From Galaxea fascicularis (Eukaryota; Cnidaria; Anthozoa; Scleractinia; Euphylliidae), in NCBI GenBank assembly GCA_948470475.1, contig OX419346.1:19166917-19230916 (forward strand): a stretch of 64,000 nt of DNA, given 5' to 3'. The notes under the pieces are model-generated. The model was not told the origin of the DNA, ran no database searches, and saw only the letters and a list, made by a program, of their open reading frames with translations. Both the position numbers and the translations under genes were made by a program. Shown piece after piece: positions 11,071 to 22,700 of the stretch; positions within the stretch are counted from its first letter, which is position 1; each line of letters opens with the position of its first letter.

Positions 11071-13687
11071 ATGGAAGGACAAGGAAGACACATGTCAAGC
11101 ACTCTTGAAGAGTCAGACGTGTACAAGAATGTACAGTATGTCATGGATCAAGGTTAGCTAAAGATTCCTTGAATATTTACTAGCCTTCAAGGCAACACAC
11201 CGTTCAGTCTACTTGATTATAGGACATCAAGGTGGATATAGACAGAGTCTTTAAGGAGGATGGGTTGTTTTTCACGGCGCATTGAATTAAACTGTATTTG
11301 TATAAAAAGGATGAAATACAATCAAGTATTTATAGTAAGATTGGTTTTATGGTGTTAAAATGCAAGCAGATTAATATCTGGAAAGTGTTGGTCATTTACA
11401 GGTCAGAACTGGCATGGTAACAAGAAACTTATTAAGCCTTTAAGCCTTTGTACTGACCATGTTCTAAATTCTCCTTACCATGTGACATAAACATCAAGCA
11501 AAAATGTTACAAGAATAAATCAAATGATTACCAGAGACAAAACGCCTGTAAGCAGTATTGTTCAGACAAAATCTCACAACTTTTGCTGTAGGAGGTATAC
11601 CAAGAAATGCAAGGATAATTTGCATGTGGCTTTATTCAGGCTTAAACAATTTAGCCACTTCCAGGCTGCTGTTTATAGACAGAACGAACAATGAACCCCT
11701 AACCTTGTGCTGTATGGCAAATTCAACACTTAGATTTTCTAAAAAAAATGTCAAGGCAAAACACGTTCTACAAACAGCACTAAAGGAAAGTACTGCTCAG
11801 TACCTTTCATCTGACATGGTCACACGTCACACCTCAAATTTTAATGCACAGACTAAAAACTAAGAGATTTCTTGTAAAAGAAAATAAAACACCACAGGAA
11901 AGCAAAGCGAAATAGGTTTCATTTTAGTTTTCGCATAACTGTTAGTATTATTTTTAACCACCGACATATTAACTTGTTATGGGGCACAAGGTTTGACAGG
12001 GAACAGGGAAAGAATTAACTGTCGACTAACATGAAGCATGAACAAGGGTAACTACTGAAGGCTGTGCATGTCACATAAAACCACAATAAATACAAATTAA
12101 TATTCATTAGTTATTCAAATGTCAAGGTACATCAATTAACTATTTAGTTTTTGCAGTGCTTAAGATATAATGGCAAAATAATCTTGCTTATTTTTCTCTA
12201 TTTCATTTCATTTTGATGGAAACCTAAATACATGTTGATACAGCTCTGGATATCGGTGTTCTGTTGTTCAAGTGCTGCTAAACTGGTGTGTTCCTCTGTC
12301 TTGCAACCTCTGATTATTCTAAGCACTTCCTTATTTGTTATGCAAATATATTTACCAATAAATTAAACATATGCAAATTAATTTTATTTAAAATAATATA
12401 TGTAAATTCATGTAGCTGCAGAGCACTAATAGTATCTATGAATAAAGTAAAGCATAATAAATATCATATCTACTAATAATGCATGTTAAGGTTATTGATT
12501 TCATAAATAATTATGGTGCTTAAAGATGCATTAATTGTACAGTGCCAGGTAGTGTTAGTTTGACCGTTTTGGAAACCACACTCATGCAGTCGTATTTTAA
12601 TATTTTTGTGTTTCTGGTGATTTCTTCAATTTTTGTTTTACATTCTTGAAGTTGACTAATAATTAAGCTTCTCGCAAAGTTGAATGGAATTTTCAAATAA
12701 TTCAACTGAAATAACCAGCTTAATCTTTTCTTGTAAATGGATTTCTGCTATGGAAAAAATTCAGGTTCCAAACCTGCTCTTCCACCCAAGTCCAAAACAC
12801 CAAACTTCCAAAGAGGTATATCACCTCAAATTTGCTTTTTTAAGGGTACATTATTAGCAGTTTCACATCTCACACAGAACAGAATCTTCAAGAATGAATT
12901 AATTTCCAATCACGATTCTTGTTTTGACTTTCCCAGCCCTCCAGTGTTTTCGTTACTCTGGTTGTCAATTCATTCCATACATGTATCCAGGGTTATGAGA
13001 AAGATTTTAAATAGAAGGAGAATCTAGGAAAGTAGACAGCACTGAACAGGTAACAACACCATTTTTCCCCTATATTGTCTCATTTTACCAGCAAAACTAG
13101 GAAAGGAGCCGGTGATAACGCCGGTCCCTGGTACTTTTCAACAACTCTGCATGTACCTGTGTCTTGAAGATTAGGTCTACAGTTTCACATTAAGTGGCAT
13201 AAATCCTGTCGTATTTAGTTTTAACTGTTTTGATCCCGTTAGTATTATAGACATACATTCTACTAAACCACAGTGTATATTTTTTTCAAATGTGTAGTCC
13301 CAGAAAAAATACATGCCCCCCTCTCCCCTACGGAAGGTCAATGGAAATTCCAAGGGGGAGGGGTTTAGCAAAAGGGAAAGTGTCAATAGAAAAGTATGGA
13401 GCTAAATTGGAATTACCGGAGGGGTGGGAGAATGTAAACCAAAAAAACCTTCTGTGGGGGTCGCATATATTTTCTGGAATCACACAATAGTTGTAAATAT
13501 ATTTATTATGATTAATAGTGATTAATACAGGTAACTCTTCCATTGTGAATAAGAATACTATAATTTATTATTTCAAGCTGTATTTAAACAGATTTATTTG
13601 CTTAATTTAAATGTATTTGCTTTTTGACTTTGTCTCGCAGTGCAGTGCCGAAACCCAACAAAAGTTTGCAATAGATTTCTGTGTTAA
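11071..13687 (+). CDS. Candidate small spliced gene: proline-rich peptide, unrecognised
   Basis: Four short pieces with canonical splice borders and compatible phases chain together: 11071-11152 (ATG, ends phase 1), 12765-12815 (phase 1 to 1), 13092-13130 (1 to 1) and 13641-13687 (TAA). The encoded peptide begins MEGQGRHMSSTLEESDVY and continues KNVQYVMDQG, then SKPALPPKSKTPNFQR, AKLGKEPVITPVP and QCRNPTKVCNRFLC. The proline-rich PALPPKSKTP resembles an SH3 ligand and ESDVYKNV a tyrosine phosphorylation site, as in signalling adaptors. This is inference only. The pieces are short enough to be coincidence, no domain is recognised, and an upstream exon may exist. It could also be part of the Kv4 3' UTR. 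Confidence 0.22.
12536..12700 (-). CDS. Candidate terminal exon, unrecognised
   Basis: A minus-strand open stretch reads ISQLQECKTKIEEITRN, then TKILKYDCMSVVSKTVKLTL, and ends PGTVQLMHL stop. It has a coiled-coil-like start and balanced amino-acid use rather than simple-sequence bias. A possible acceptor (attattag) precedes SQLQ. It could be the last exon of a minus-strand gene whose first exon may be 15533-15635, but no connecting exons were found. It may equally be a chance frame. Confidence 0.2.
13290..13490. repeat. Dispersed repeat (GGGGGTCGCATATATTTTCTGGAA type), copy 1
   Basis: GC-rich blocks tacatgcccccctctcccc, ggtcaatggaaattccaag and gtgggggtcgcatatatttt have diverged counterparts at 57970-58215, such as ccttgggatttccattgac and ggtatggatattttctgga. 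Non-coding. Confidence 0.45.
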
Positions 13688-14484
13688 TTATGTATAATAG
13701 AACTGGCTGTATATGGAAATACATGTACATGTGTAAGAGAATAGTTTGGATAATTTGTTGATGATGTTGGGAGAGAGTTAATTTTTAACGGCATCAAAAC
13801 AAGAGCTAATGAAGTTTGTCTTTTGTTTATTTTAAACATACCTGTACATGTATTTAGATTAATTTGGCAAGATTTCCACACAGTGCCATACATTAATTAT
13901 CATGCATTTTGTGACTCAAACTCTATTTGTTTTTGGAACAGGGTTAGTATGACAGTGATGAGTGAAAAATAATTATTAATGTACATGGCTGTGTGGAAGT
14001 CTTTGCATTGATGTTATTTTTAGTGTAATTTATTGTGGTGTGGTTGAGACAGGGCCAGAGGTCTCTCTTACACTGTAGCTTGTAGTTATCACACAATGCT
14101 TTTGGAGCGGCTACAAAGATATTGAACTGAGTGACAAGTAAATCAATTGGTGTGACACTTGTGTGACAAGGTGTCACACTTCTAAAGGGCTGTTGCATGA
14201 CACAGGCATACTGGGTTCTCTGGAGGTATTGTGTGACGGTTCAGCTGAATGGAGACAGTAACAAAGGGTAAAGGGATTGTTGAAGAAGTTCACTTCAACA
14301 TTGTGAAATACATTTTAGTTTTGCAAGTGTGTGCCTTTAGGTTTAACTCTTTTATTTATATCCTGAACTGAGCAAATAGTACCTTGACAGAAATAAACAG
14401 AATTAAAGAATTGATTCTCTTCATTGTTATGCAAAAGGTGCCCTTACCCTACTCACAAAGGTGTAATTGGTTTCAAAGTGGGTT

Positions 14485-14518
14485 ACTCCCTCCCCTCCCC
14501 TCCCCTCCCCTCCCTCTA
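14485..14518. repeat. (TCCCC)n microsatellite
   Basis: Five to six CTCCC units in tandem. The surrounding 13700-14820 region shows nothing else recognisable. Confidence 0.8.
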
Positions 14519-14828
14519 AAAATTTCAAAATTTCAAATGACCTATTATGGCCTTTTATGCAAATATCCCAATACAATACATGGCCACTTTAGTCTATCAC
14601 TGTCACAAGTGTCAAAGGCTTTTGAAGAATGAAGTGTAAAAATCTATATCTATCGATTATCTTTGATACTAATTATCTGATTATTATCACAAATCGATAA
14701 CACTATTAAAGCTGGTTTGATTGTCAATTTTGATTGATGATCAGTAATAAGAGTTTAATTTCTGTTAATTTGTATCAAAAGTGCAAATTGTTCCTCCTCA
14801 TGTCTGCCAGCTTGGATTTGACAGCCAC

Positions 14829-15100
14829 ATAATAATAATAATAATAACTTTATTTAAGTCTCAAATCGTTCTAGCTGAACACGAGTGCTCTACTAATTGG
14901 GGAGACTGTAAATCAAATAAACTCCAAATTAAATCAAATATTGGTTTTTGAGGAGAGGGGAAAACCGGAGTACCCGGAGAAAAACCTCTCGGAGCAGAGT
15001 AGAGAACCAACAAACTCAGCCCACTTATGACACCGGGAATCGAACCCGGGACATATTGGTGGAAGGCGAGCGCTCTCACCACTGCGCCAACCCTGCTCCC
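14829..15100 (-). mobile_element. tRNA-derived SINE with (ATT)n tail, minus strand
   Basis: On the minus strand the unit begins gggagcagggttggcgcag, carries an A-box-like GGCGCAGTGGTGAGAGCGC and a B box GGGTTCGATTCC at tRNA spacing. It continues into a conserved body (tgggctgagtttgttggttc, gagaggtttttctccgggta, actccggttttcccctctcc) and ends in ATT repeats (14829-14848). A tRNA-like head, unrelated body and simple-sequence 3' tail define a SINE. Its internal promoter means it could be transcribed by RNA polymerase III. Confidence 0.85.
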
Positions 15101-15532
15101 CCGAAAAGCCCCTGAAAAGGACTTTAAATATTGTAGTAATTGGAGATAAAATTAAGAGGCAAATATGTAAGTTAGCAGAAGTTGGTAATCAATATTTAGC
15201 AATTATTATAACTAATAGATTGATCAGTATCGAATAATATCGATTAATCGATTAGCTTTTCGATGATCGATTTTGATCGATTTGTATAAACGTCCCGCAA
15301 ATAAGTGGCCTGCATTCTATAGTTCAGTTTGGATAAAATACCGAAGTGTGATAATTGAAGTTTCAACAGTTACTATAGTTTCAATGATCGCTCTCTGGGA
15401 TTTCATCCAAACACGAATTAAACAAACGCCTTGTAATGCCATCGATTATTTTAAGAAACCAACAGAGGAAAGACTCGATTGATGTACGGTTGAAAATTGA
15501 GCTGGCTGAGAGAGGATTCGAGTCAGACTTAC

Positions 15533-15635
15533 CTTTAAAGCATAACATCAGCACTGCAAAAACGTGTAACTTGCCGTTGGCAACCTCCGTCAAAAAGAAA
15601 AGGCCATAGAGGTCTTCACTTTCAGAATCTTCCAT
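15533..15635 (-). CDS. Candidate first coding exon, minus strand, unrecognised
   Basis: From an ATG at 15633-15635 the minus strand encodes 34 residues beginning MEDSESEDLYGLFFLTEVAN and ending VLMLCFK, followed directly by the consensus donor GTAAGT at 15532. An acidic start, even composition and a perfect donor make a first exon plausible. The palindromic MITE 15654-15843 lies just upstream, where a promoter would be. I found no convincing second exon, so this is weak. Confidence 0.3.
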
Positions 15636-15653
15636 TAGCTGCGTGTCTCCTTT

Positions 15654-15843
15654 GCAGCCGTTTGTGCCGAAGTCACGCAACGCTACTCGCGCCCACGATG
15701 TGATTGGTGCGACAGATACAGTAACAAGGTGCTGATTGGTCCAAGAAGAAATATGGCAAAACAATGGGAAAGGAAGTGTAGGTCGGTTTGAAGCAGCCAC
15801 GTGGGGGCAAGGAGCGTTGCGTGACTTCGACCCGAGCGGCTGC
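15654..15843. mobile_element. Palindromic MITE (GCAGCCG...GTCACGCAACGCT)
   Basis: Left gcagccgtttgtgccgaag, tcacgcaacgct pairs with right agcgttgcgtga, cttcgacccgagcggctgc across a 120-bp centre that also contains paired gattggt words. Length, symmetry and lack of coding mark a non-autonomous DNA transposon. Confidence 0.7.
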
Positions 15844-15999
15844 ATTGAGCATGCTCCCTGTTCTCGTTCGATAGATCGTAAGAAATAGCGGTAGTGGGTA
15901 CTCACGATACTTTTCGACTGGTATGTGCCATTTTCAAGACATTTTACGTTTTTATCATCACTTAAACATATTCATCGGCGAAATTGGCCCTAAGAGTTA

Positions 16000-17226
16000 C
16001 AGTGCTCATCGAGAAGGTTCACTTCTAAAATGAAAATTATTTACAAATGACATTAAATTAGATTGGGTCAGAAACGAAAAGAAAACCAATAGAGAAAAGC
16101 AAGTCCAAAAAAACACCTATACACACAAAGAGTGAAAAGATGAAAAGAGGAGCCTCATGTGGAACGCACACTATAAAGCGTTCAATCTATAAAATCTCAT
16201 AGCTTCACTTTTTGAGCACATGAAAAAACAAGTCACTATTTTGTTTTGGCGACAGAAAGGGCGCACCCGAACAGAAAGCCGAAATTAACTCCCTACCCCC
16301 TCCCCTGGGCAACCCGCGGGAGAAGTCCAGTCCTTCGACCACGGGGGTGGGATTGCCTTTGAAGCGATCTTTTCCCCGGGGGTAGGGGACGGGCAAATCC
16401 CCGGGGGTGTGCCCGAGGGAGGCATGGTAACACGTAGAACTGAACCTTGCATAATTATGACTCAGACATAGTTGTCCACCGGTCAGCTAGCATGCAAGCA
16501 GCAGAGGAGAGCAGTTTTGCTCTGAGGGCAGAATAAATTAAAGAGGACAGTCAAGAGATAATGCTTGATAGTCTCTGTTAAAAACCACATAAACACACCG
16601 GAGATTCTCTACACCCTATTTTAAAAAGGTAATGCTTAATTATAAGGGGACAAGCATCTAAACGCAGCCGAATGTAAATAATGGCATTTTTCCTGTCAAA
16701 AGCAAAATTGTAAAGACTATTAAAACATGTTTCATAAGAACAGGAAAGTAAAGCTCGATCGTTTGAAAGAACCAATAGAATTGAAGTAACTGATAACTAA
16801 ACTGATATAATTCTACAAAGCTTTCGTTATATACGCCTTGAAAAAAGGTAATAATTAACGGTGGGGCCAAATCACCCCTCACATTTGTCATGAAATTCAT
16901 GTTTTTGTGTATAATTTGCAATAACTTTGTTACTGTTCGTCATATACCTAACAAACGTGGCACGTGGGCATCGGACAATATGCTAATTATTTTAACATCA
17001 GTTTTGACAGGAAATATCAAATTATGACGTCACCATTTTTCGATGTGTTGCGGATTGGTTTTGCTTCATAACAGGAACGAATAAAATACAAAAGAAAAGA
17101 ACGAAATATTTTTCTATCACTGATTCTCCAACAAAACTGCTTTTGTGATGTTATGGAATGTGACGTCATCAATATTATCATCACTTATTTTGTCGTTCCA
17201 AACTCCAAAGTCGAAAACGAAAATTC
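16000..17226. other. Intergenic stretch, little structure
   Basis: Apart from a GC-rich degenerate stretch of CCCCGGGGG-type words at about 16290-16425, similar in style to 38650-38870, I see no gene, RNA or transposon. Confidence 0.5.
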
Positions 17227-17392
17227 GGGTACTGTAGCAGCTCTCATACGCTCTAAATTTCATAGGCAGGCATAGTGTGGCACCTCTATTGTTTTAGGGA
17301 TAGTGTCCATTGTTTGTGTTGTTTGTTCTTTTGTTCGCCTGAAGGGTTGCAAGGCAATCTCGCGAGACCTTACGAGAGCTGCTACATGCCCC
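17227..17392. mobile_element. MITE with TIR GGGTACTGTAGCAGCTCTC, copy 1
   Basis: About 166 bp is bounded by imperfect inverted repeats (gggtactgtagcagctctc / gagagctgctacatgcccc). It is almost identical to 49894-50057, including cctctattgttttagggata and gcctgaagggttgcaaggca. Two close copies about 32 kb apart indicate a recently active non-autonomous element. No clear target duplication. Confidence 0.8.
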
Positions 17393-17569
17393 TTGCGTAG
17401 GGGTAATCTTGTATCCAGATCTCTTGGGGACGACCGAGGAGTACGAGATTAGCGCAGGGGAGGAGGGAGGGGTTGCGTGTCCTACGACGAATAGTACTTA
17501 GAGATGGGCTGGCCATTAGAAACGCGATGGGAGGGGTGGGGAAAAGGCCATAAAGGCGTGTCAGGGAAA

Positions 17570-17845
17570 ATGCAATTTCTTCCAACTCCGTTTATAACCC
17601 CGTTGCTTGTGATCCTATGAAAATTATATTGTCGGAGTCGGAACAGAAGCGGAAGAACCAACCAATCACAATGCTTTTTCTCACGCTCTCTGATTACAGT
17701 TTGAAACCAAAATAGTGCGACTCCAGCAATCTAGTTTTCTCTGGATGATAAGCGACGGAGTCATAAGCGGAATCGGTGTTCCACTTCCAACTCCGTCGGT
17801 TTGATTTTCACCGGCTAAACCCTTCCAGCTCCGCCGCTAGCGAAA
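17570..17845. repeat. Inverted-repeat element built on CGGAGTCGGAA / TTCCAACTCCG
   Basis: Motifs caactccg, gtcggagtcggaa and gcgacggagtcataagcgg pair with ccacttccaactccgtcgg and cttccagctccgccg. This suggests a diverged palindromic DNA element around 17600-17820. Boundaries are uncertain. Confidence 0.45.
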
Positions 17846-18014
17846 ACAAACCTTTAGTCAGAAATTATTATTCTGATGGCACGTGGGAGAGGTTGGCGAG
17901 GCAACGTGGGATACCGGGAGTATTTATATGCTTAAAACTTATTACGGTACAAATTTGATAAGTGGTCTCTGACGTGTCTGGACATTCAGTATCAACCTAG
18001 AATTAATAGAACTC

Positions 18015-18522
18015 CCATGTAAAATCTGTAAAACACACAGCTATGAAGATACTGGGTCTACTACGTAGAAATTTTTCAGGAAGCAGCCAGTATGTTAAGA
18101 CCCGGTAATGTCTGTGCAGTATTCGCTGGGCTGGGATACTCTTGAAGTCCGTCGAAATCAGCGCCGCAACCATAATGTATAAAGCTGTGCACAACCAGAC
18201 TCACTTAACATCAACCTCGTTCCCAGGGCCTTTTCCCTGCCTTGGGGGCGGGCCGCCCCCAAGCCAGGGAAAAGGCCCTGGGAACGAAGTTGACTTAACA
18301 TTTCCAGCATCTGTCACCCTAGCTCATAGAAGCAATCGCTCTAACCACCCTCATAAGTTCAGACATATCTTTGCTAGCACCAATGCATGTAAGTTCTCCT
18401 TTTTCCTACTTGCCATCCCCCTTTGGATTAGCCTTCCCATGTCTGCTGTTAATGCTGAGTCTGTTACTGTCTTCCAAGCGAATGCTTTGCCAACCATAAG
18501 ACAATATTGCAACGCGATGTAA
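18015..18522 (+). pseudogene. CR1/Jockey-like LINE reverse-transcriptase C-terminal remnant
   Basis: Plus-strand frames give KHTAMKILGLLRRNFSGSSQ, then GLGWDTLEVRRNQRR and YKAVHN with frameshifts and stops. After an inserted hairpin they give KFRHIFASTNACKFSFF, PLWISLPMSAVNAES and FQANALPTIR. The pattern LGFLRRN...LGWxxLExRR...YK...NxYxxSFFPRTIxxWNSLP is the usual thumb/C-terminal region of CR1- or Jockey-type LINE RTs. It is broken by stops, frameshifts and a MITE. Confidence 0.65.
18211..18293. mobile_element. Short hairpin MITE with 8-bp target duplication, nested in the LINE remnant
   Basis: Almost the whole unit is a perfect stem: tcaacctcgttcccagggc, cttttccctg and ggggcggg pair with their complements around the centre ggccg. 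The direct repeat CTTAACAT occurs at 18204-18211 and 18294-18301 (one base shared with the arm), which is a target duplication of 7-8 bp, as expected for hAT-like elements. It therefore inserted into the LINE fragment after that fragment was in place. Confidence 0.85.
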
Positions 18523-18740
18523 ATATTTATACGTTGTAAATAATTTAATTTTTTTCTACCTTGTCGCTGACTGTTTTAGTATCCTTTATAGTCACACGAC
18601 TTCTAGGATTAATAAAAATGTATGTATGTATCATGTGGGTCTTCGCGCAAAATTTGAAACTGCTCGATAATGGAGGGTTCTTTGGCCTGCGGCCGTTCTG
18701 TACCCTGGGATAAAAGGGGGTAGTTTCTAAAGAAACTGTG

Positions 18741-18988
18741 GCGCTGCTTCGGTGAGGAAGTAGTACACAAAACCTTCGCGATGTTGAGAAGAATGACAAG
18801 GATGCATCTAAACCAGTCACTCGTCATTTTAATCTCCCTAACCACTCCAAACAACACATGGCTATCTGGGGCCTTTCCCTACATCAAGGTACGACGGAAA
18901 GCCGCAAGAATCTGGAACAAAAATTAATCTTCCAAATCGGCACACTTAATCCCCACGGTATTAACAAACGCTTTTCATTTAACTAATA
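18741..18988 (+). pseudogene. Penelope-like retroelement, C-terminal endonuclease-region remnant
   Basis: The plus frame reads LRDVEKNDKDASKPVTRHF, NLPNHSKQHMAIWGLSLHQG, TTESRKNLEQKLIFQIGTL and NPHGINKRFSFN stop. The series KPVxRHFNxxxHS...RxxxEQxxIxxxGTLxPxGxN is typical of the end of Penelope-like (GIY-YIG) proteins as I know them. The upstream part is broken by a TGA. No reverse transcriptase remains. Confidence 0.6.
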
Positions 18989-19344
18989 TATTTCTATTTT
19001 TCACGTTGCCATGTTACCACCTCTAGGAGACTATTGTGCATTGGAAACGCCGAGACAAACCTGGGTCTTTTTGGTGTTGTCCGAGGGCGCGCGTTCAAAG
19101 CAAAGACTTTTCGTTTGGTAGCAGAACAAACGGTCATTTTCAGTGGTGAAAATCGAGAGCTCTGCTGAATTGATTAATTGGGTGCTAAAGTTAAGTTCGA
19201 ACAACACCGACGCTAAGCATTTGACAGTAACAGCGCGGTGCATTTCAACTTTCACTGAAATTCTTCAAGCAGTAACGGTGCCGCATCATTACAGCAGTGG
19301 AGTCTCATTTAGGCAAGGGTCCAAATAAACTGCTGATGTATACG

Positions 19345-19500
19345 TGGTGCATTAACCCTTTAAATCGCTACATCAAAATTGAAATTGTTATTTGACTGTG
19401 GTCCCCTACACAATTGCTATAGGACTATCCTGTCCTTAATTCTCGTCGTAGAATTCGATGCGGATCACTCCAAGGCTTTTGGGGGTTAAAGGTATGAAAA
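19345..19500. repeat. Dispersed repeat, copy 3 (TTAACCCTTTAA...GGGGGTTAAAGG)
   Basis: Begins attaaccctttaa and ends gggggttaaagg, with atcctgtccttaattctc and gatgcggatcactcc in between, matching 4530-4730 in part. Confidence 0.45.
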
Positions 19501-19629
19501 TGGATACGTTACCTGTCAGTCCCTTGCGATTATCGATGAAGGGAAGACTCTCTTAGTGAACTTCAGTTACAATGGCCTCTCGCGGGTTCTATGAGAAAAC
19601 AAAAACAAGCTTTGAGAAAAAAAAAAAAA

Positions 19630-19880
19630 CTCAGCCGGTAGCGGTACCTCCGTGTTTGGAGCGCTGTACCCTGACGATTATCCCGGAGATTTCGGCCCGG
19701 GGGTCGCTTATACCAGCTAAGCCCAGCGCCCGGCACACCCGAGCGAATATCCTGTCATCCCATGACAGTCAGTGGGGGAGAGATTTGTCAGCCCCTAAAC
19801 CATTCGTGACAATCCCACTCCAAACGTGCAGCAAAGTACCGGTCCTACATATCAAACTACGGATGGAAAATTCCTATTTA
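19630..19880. other. Unexplained GC-rich island
   Basis: About 250 bp is clearly GC-richer than its flanks, with several short self-complementary words (tcccggaga/tctccggga, cccgggcc, tgtcatcccatgacag). A poly-A run precedes it at 19618-19630. I could not match it to 5S rRNA, SRP RNA, a snRNA or a tRNA. It may be a repeat or a structured RNA fragment. Confidence 0.3.
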
Positions 19881-19899
19881 AATGTGATGTGATTTAGTC

Positions 19900-22700
19900 A
19901 TTTTGTCATCCATGTGGTGCGCATTTACTACGTGCGCATGCGTATTGCCAGTTTAAATATTCTAAAGGGAATAGAGCTGATGCATGCTCATGCATACTTA
20001 ATAGGCAATTTTGGCGTGTTTTGCTTTGTAAGTAATGCGGTGAATAGCGATACTCATCGTTACGTCACCTATTGTCATTAACGTGCCAACCAGAGGTTTA
20101 TTGGCTCTCGAAACAAAGGATTCTTTTGTTCTGTGGTTGGCAAAATTTAAATATCAAAAGACTTGTTTGTAAACAGTGAATATCGCTATACAATATTTTG
20201 CCAGTGGGACTGGATGAGTCGACGACGCTTATGCAAACTATAGGTGAAATAAGACTGATTGGCAGACTTGCATGTCGACTTTACCAAGGAGTTACCCAGA
20301 TTTCATCTCGTGCGTCAACACGGAAATTTTGGATGAGCGGCACAAGCTGCCGTAAAATAGCTTATGTTCGGTCTGCTGAAAGAATAAATAGGTAAATGGG
20401 GAAGAGAAACAAAGACCTTGAATCGAGCTTTGCTGGAAATACAGACCACGGGCTCTAGGAGACTGGGATGTCCTGATCTTATTCTTGTTCCGTGTGTCTT
20501 TATTGTGGATTTCAGACTTCTTTTTCAGGAACGGCTAAGTAAGATAGTCAGGGGCCATTCCCCTAAAACACTTAAAAACCAGTATGTAATTCCTGTAGAT
20601 AAGCATGGATTCGACATACTGAACCATTTCAGTTCTTTGAGAACAGGGGTAATGTGATCAAATTTCTGCGAACGGTTATAATCCTAGCTGCAAAGTTTTG
20701 AACATTCTGTAATTTTTTGATATTCTTCTTTGTCGTACTAGACGATACAGATGAACAATAAAAGAATGGGGAAGACCAGTGCATTGATAACGTTTAATAA
20801 GGTGTTTTTGTCCAAAAGATGTTTTACCCTATTTATTTGACTTAAACTTGACAAGCAAGAAGATGTAACACTTGTTATATGGTTATACACTTTAACGCCG
20901 TTTATAGTAATTTAGGCTGAGTTCAAACTTGGTGCCCGAGCACGGTGCCCGGGTACGATTCTTGATGGGCACTAATGTGAACACACCTTTTTTTTCAAGT
21001 TCCCACGCCAGAATTCGGGCACGGGCACCGTGTAATTGCAACGAGTAATTGCACTGCATCCAGCTCAGGAGAAAAATCAGGCAGTCCCTTTGACCTTGAT
21101 ACACATAACGTATGCTCTGTGAGCAAATAAAAGTAGACACTTTTGTTGCAAGTTGTCAACACCGTCTCCAGTTACAGCAATGTCAGGCAAAAGAAAGTGG
21201 TCACGCGTAGAAAATTAAATAAAAGGTGAAAAGCGATGATCACATTCTAAAATTAGACGTCATTTGATGAAGTACTGACAACAAACGGTAAAAAAAAAAA
21301 GGAAAACAAAACATTCCGTTTGAAATGAGCAAATAACCAGGGGCACAAAACGACCAATTTGTTGAAAAATGTATTATTATACCCCAGTTAATAAAACTAA
21401 ATGTTATTCAGGCATTTTCAGGTCTTTTTTAATATTACTGGGAAAAAAAATATCTGTTCCTTTTTCAGTGCCAGCAAGACACACAAGATATTTCCCAGCC
21501 AGCCAGATAAAATTGGTTGGTTTCCCAGCCAGGTGCAAATTGGGCAACCTGCCCAACAACAAAAAAAGACAATTTCGTATGTCGTAACCCAAAATGGGCG
21601 TGGCAAAAGGGGGGCCTCAAATCAAGCCTTCAGTAGGGGGAGGGGGGAGGGGGACTCAAATTTCTCACAACAATCCACATTTCACCAGCCAGCAACACTC
21701 AAACTGCTACCACACTTCAGTCATTATCAACCGAAACCATCAGCACAAAGAAATTTCATAACCAACCACGGGAAATAACTGATATTTTGCCAGCCAGCAC
21801 AATACCTCGGGGGAACAGATAAAGTGAGGAACACATTCGTTTGGTGCCCCTGAATAACTAGGTAAGTAACGTACAAAGACAAAAACAAACGTTCGATAGA
21901 TCGTACAAACGAAAGAACGAACGAACGAATGAATGAATGAATGAATGAATATCTAATAATATAAAACTATAAAGAAATAAAAAAAAACAAAGGTAAAAGC
22001 GAGAATGGAAAGATTACCAAACAAGTGACAAAACCTCATTTCATTCTTTCAAATGTAAATTTCCGCAGTTCGAAAAATGAGTTTTGAACGTTTTACTGTC
22101 ACCCAAGCGCATGAAATTATTCCTGTTTCAAGGTAACCGAAGTGGAAAATTTCTTTAGGGAGTGGAGGGTAAGAGGAATATGCTCTGCAAGTTTAACTCG
22201 TTATGTTTTCTTTATAACAAGCCAAAATTATGCCAGAATAACTAAAATGATTAATTCTTAAGAAAACTGTTTCTTTATGTGATGTTGAAATGTTTCCTTT
22301 TTGGTTTTTGTAAAATTTGTATTTTCTTTCGTTATCCTATCCCAGATGGAGTGAAAATTTGTTTTGAATTAGTTGACGTCATGACGTGCGTGCGGATGTT
22401 TATGACGGTTGTGATTTTCATAAATCTCGTCACTTTGGTGTGAAAACAATTTCTCGTGAAGATATTTCATCGACTTGGGACCAATATCAATCGATTTTCG
22501 CGAGTTAGCTTTTAAAGGAGAACTATCCTTTACTGTTCTGTTCATAGATCGTCTGCTGTTTTCGGAACACAGAGGAAATTGATTTCCCGTTCGGCAGTAA
22601 GCAAAAACTGAAACACCGCGTTGACGGACGATCGAGAAAGAGATCTTTCTGGTCACGAAGAACTATCGTTTGTTTGCAAGAAGAGGACAGAGGAGAAGGT
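19900..22700. other. Intergenic region upstream of the PTTG1IP-like gene
   Basis: Holds a small inverted GC-rich patch at 20930-21030 (ggtgcccgagcacggtgcccg...cgggcacgggcaccgtg), a (GAAT/GAAC)n microsatellite and lineage-specific low-complexity sequence. No gene is recognised. Confidence 0.5.
21911..21950. repeat. (GAAC)n(GAAT)n microsatellite
   Basis: Tandem GAAC units change to GAAT units over about 40 bp. Confidence 0.85.

Noticed and set aside
14485..14518. Repeats with regular spacing considered as CRISPR-like
   Set aside because: A simple microsatellite without spacers in a eukaryotic genome. No CRISPR arrays are present.
15381..15905. 174-codon minus-strand open frame
   Set aside because: Most of it runs through a palindromic MITE and intron-like sequence. 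Only the 34 codons from 15635 to 15533 look exon-like.
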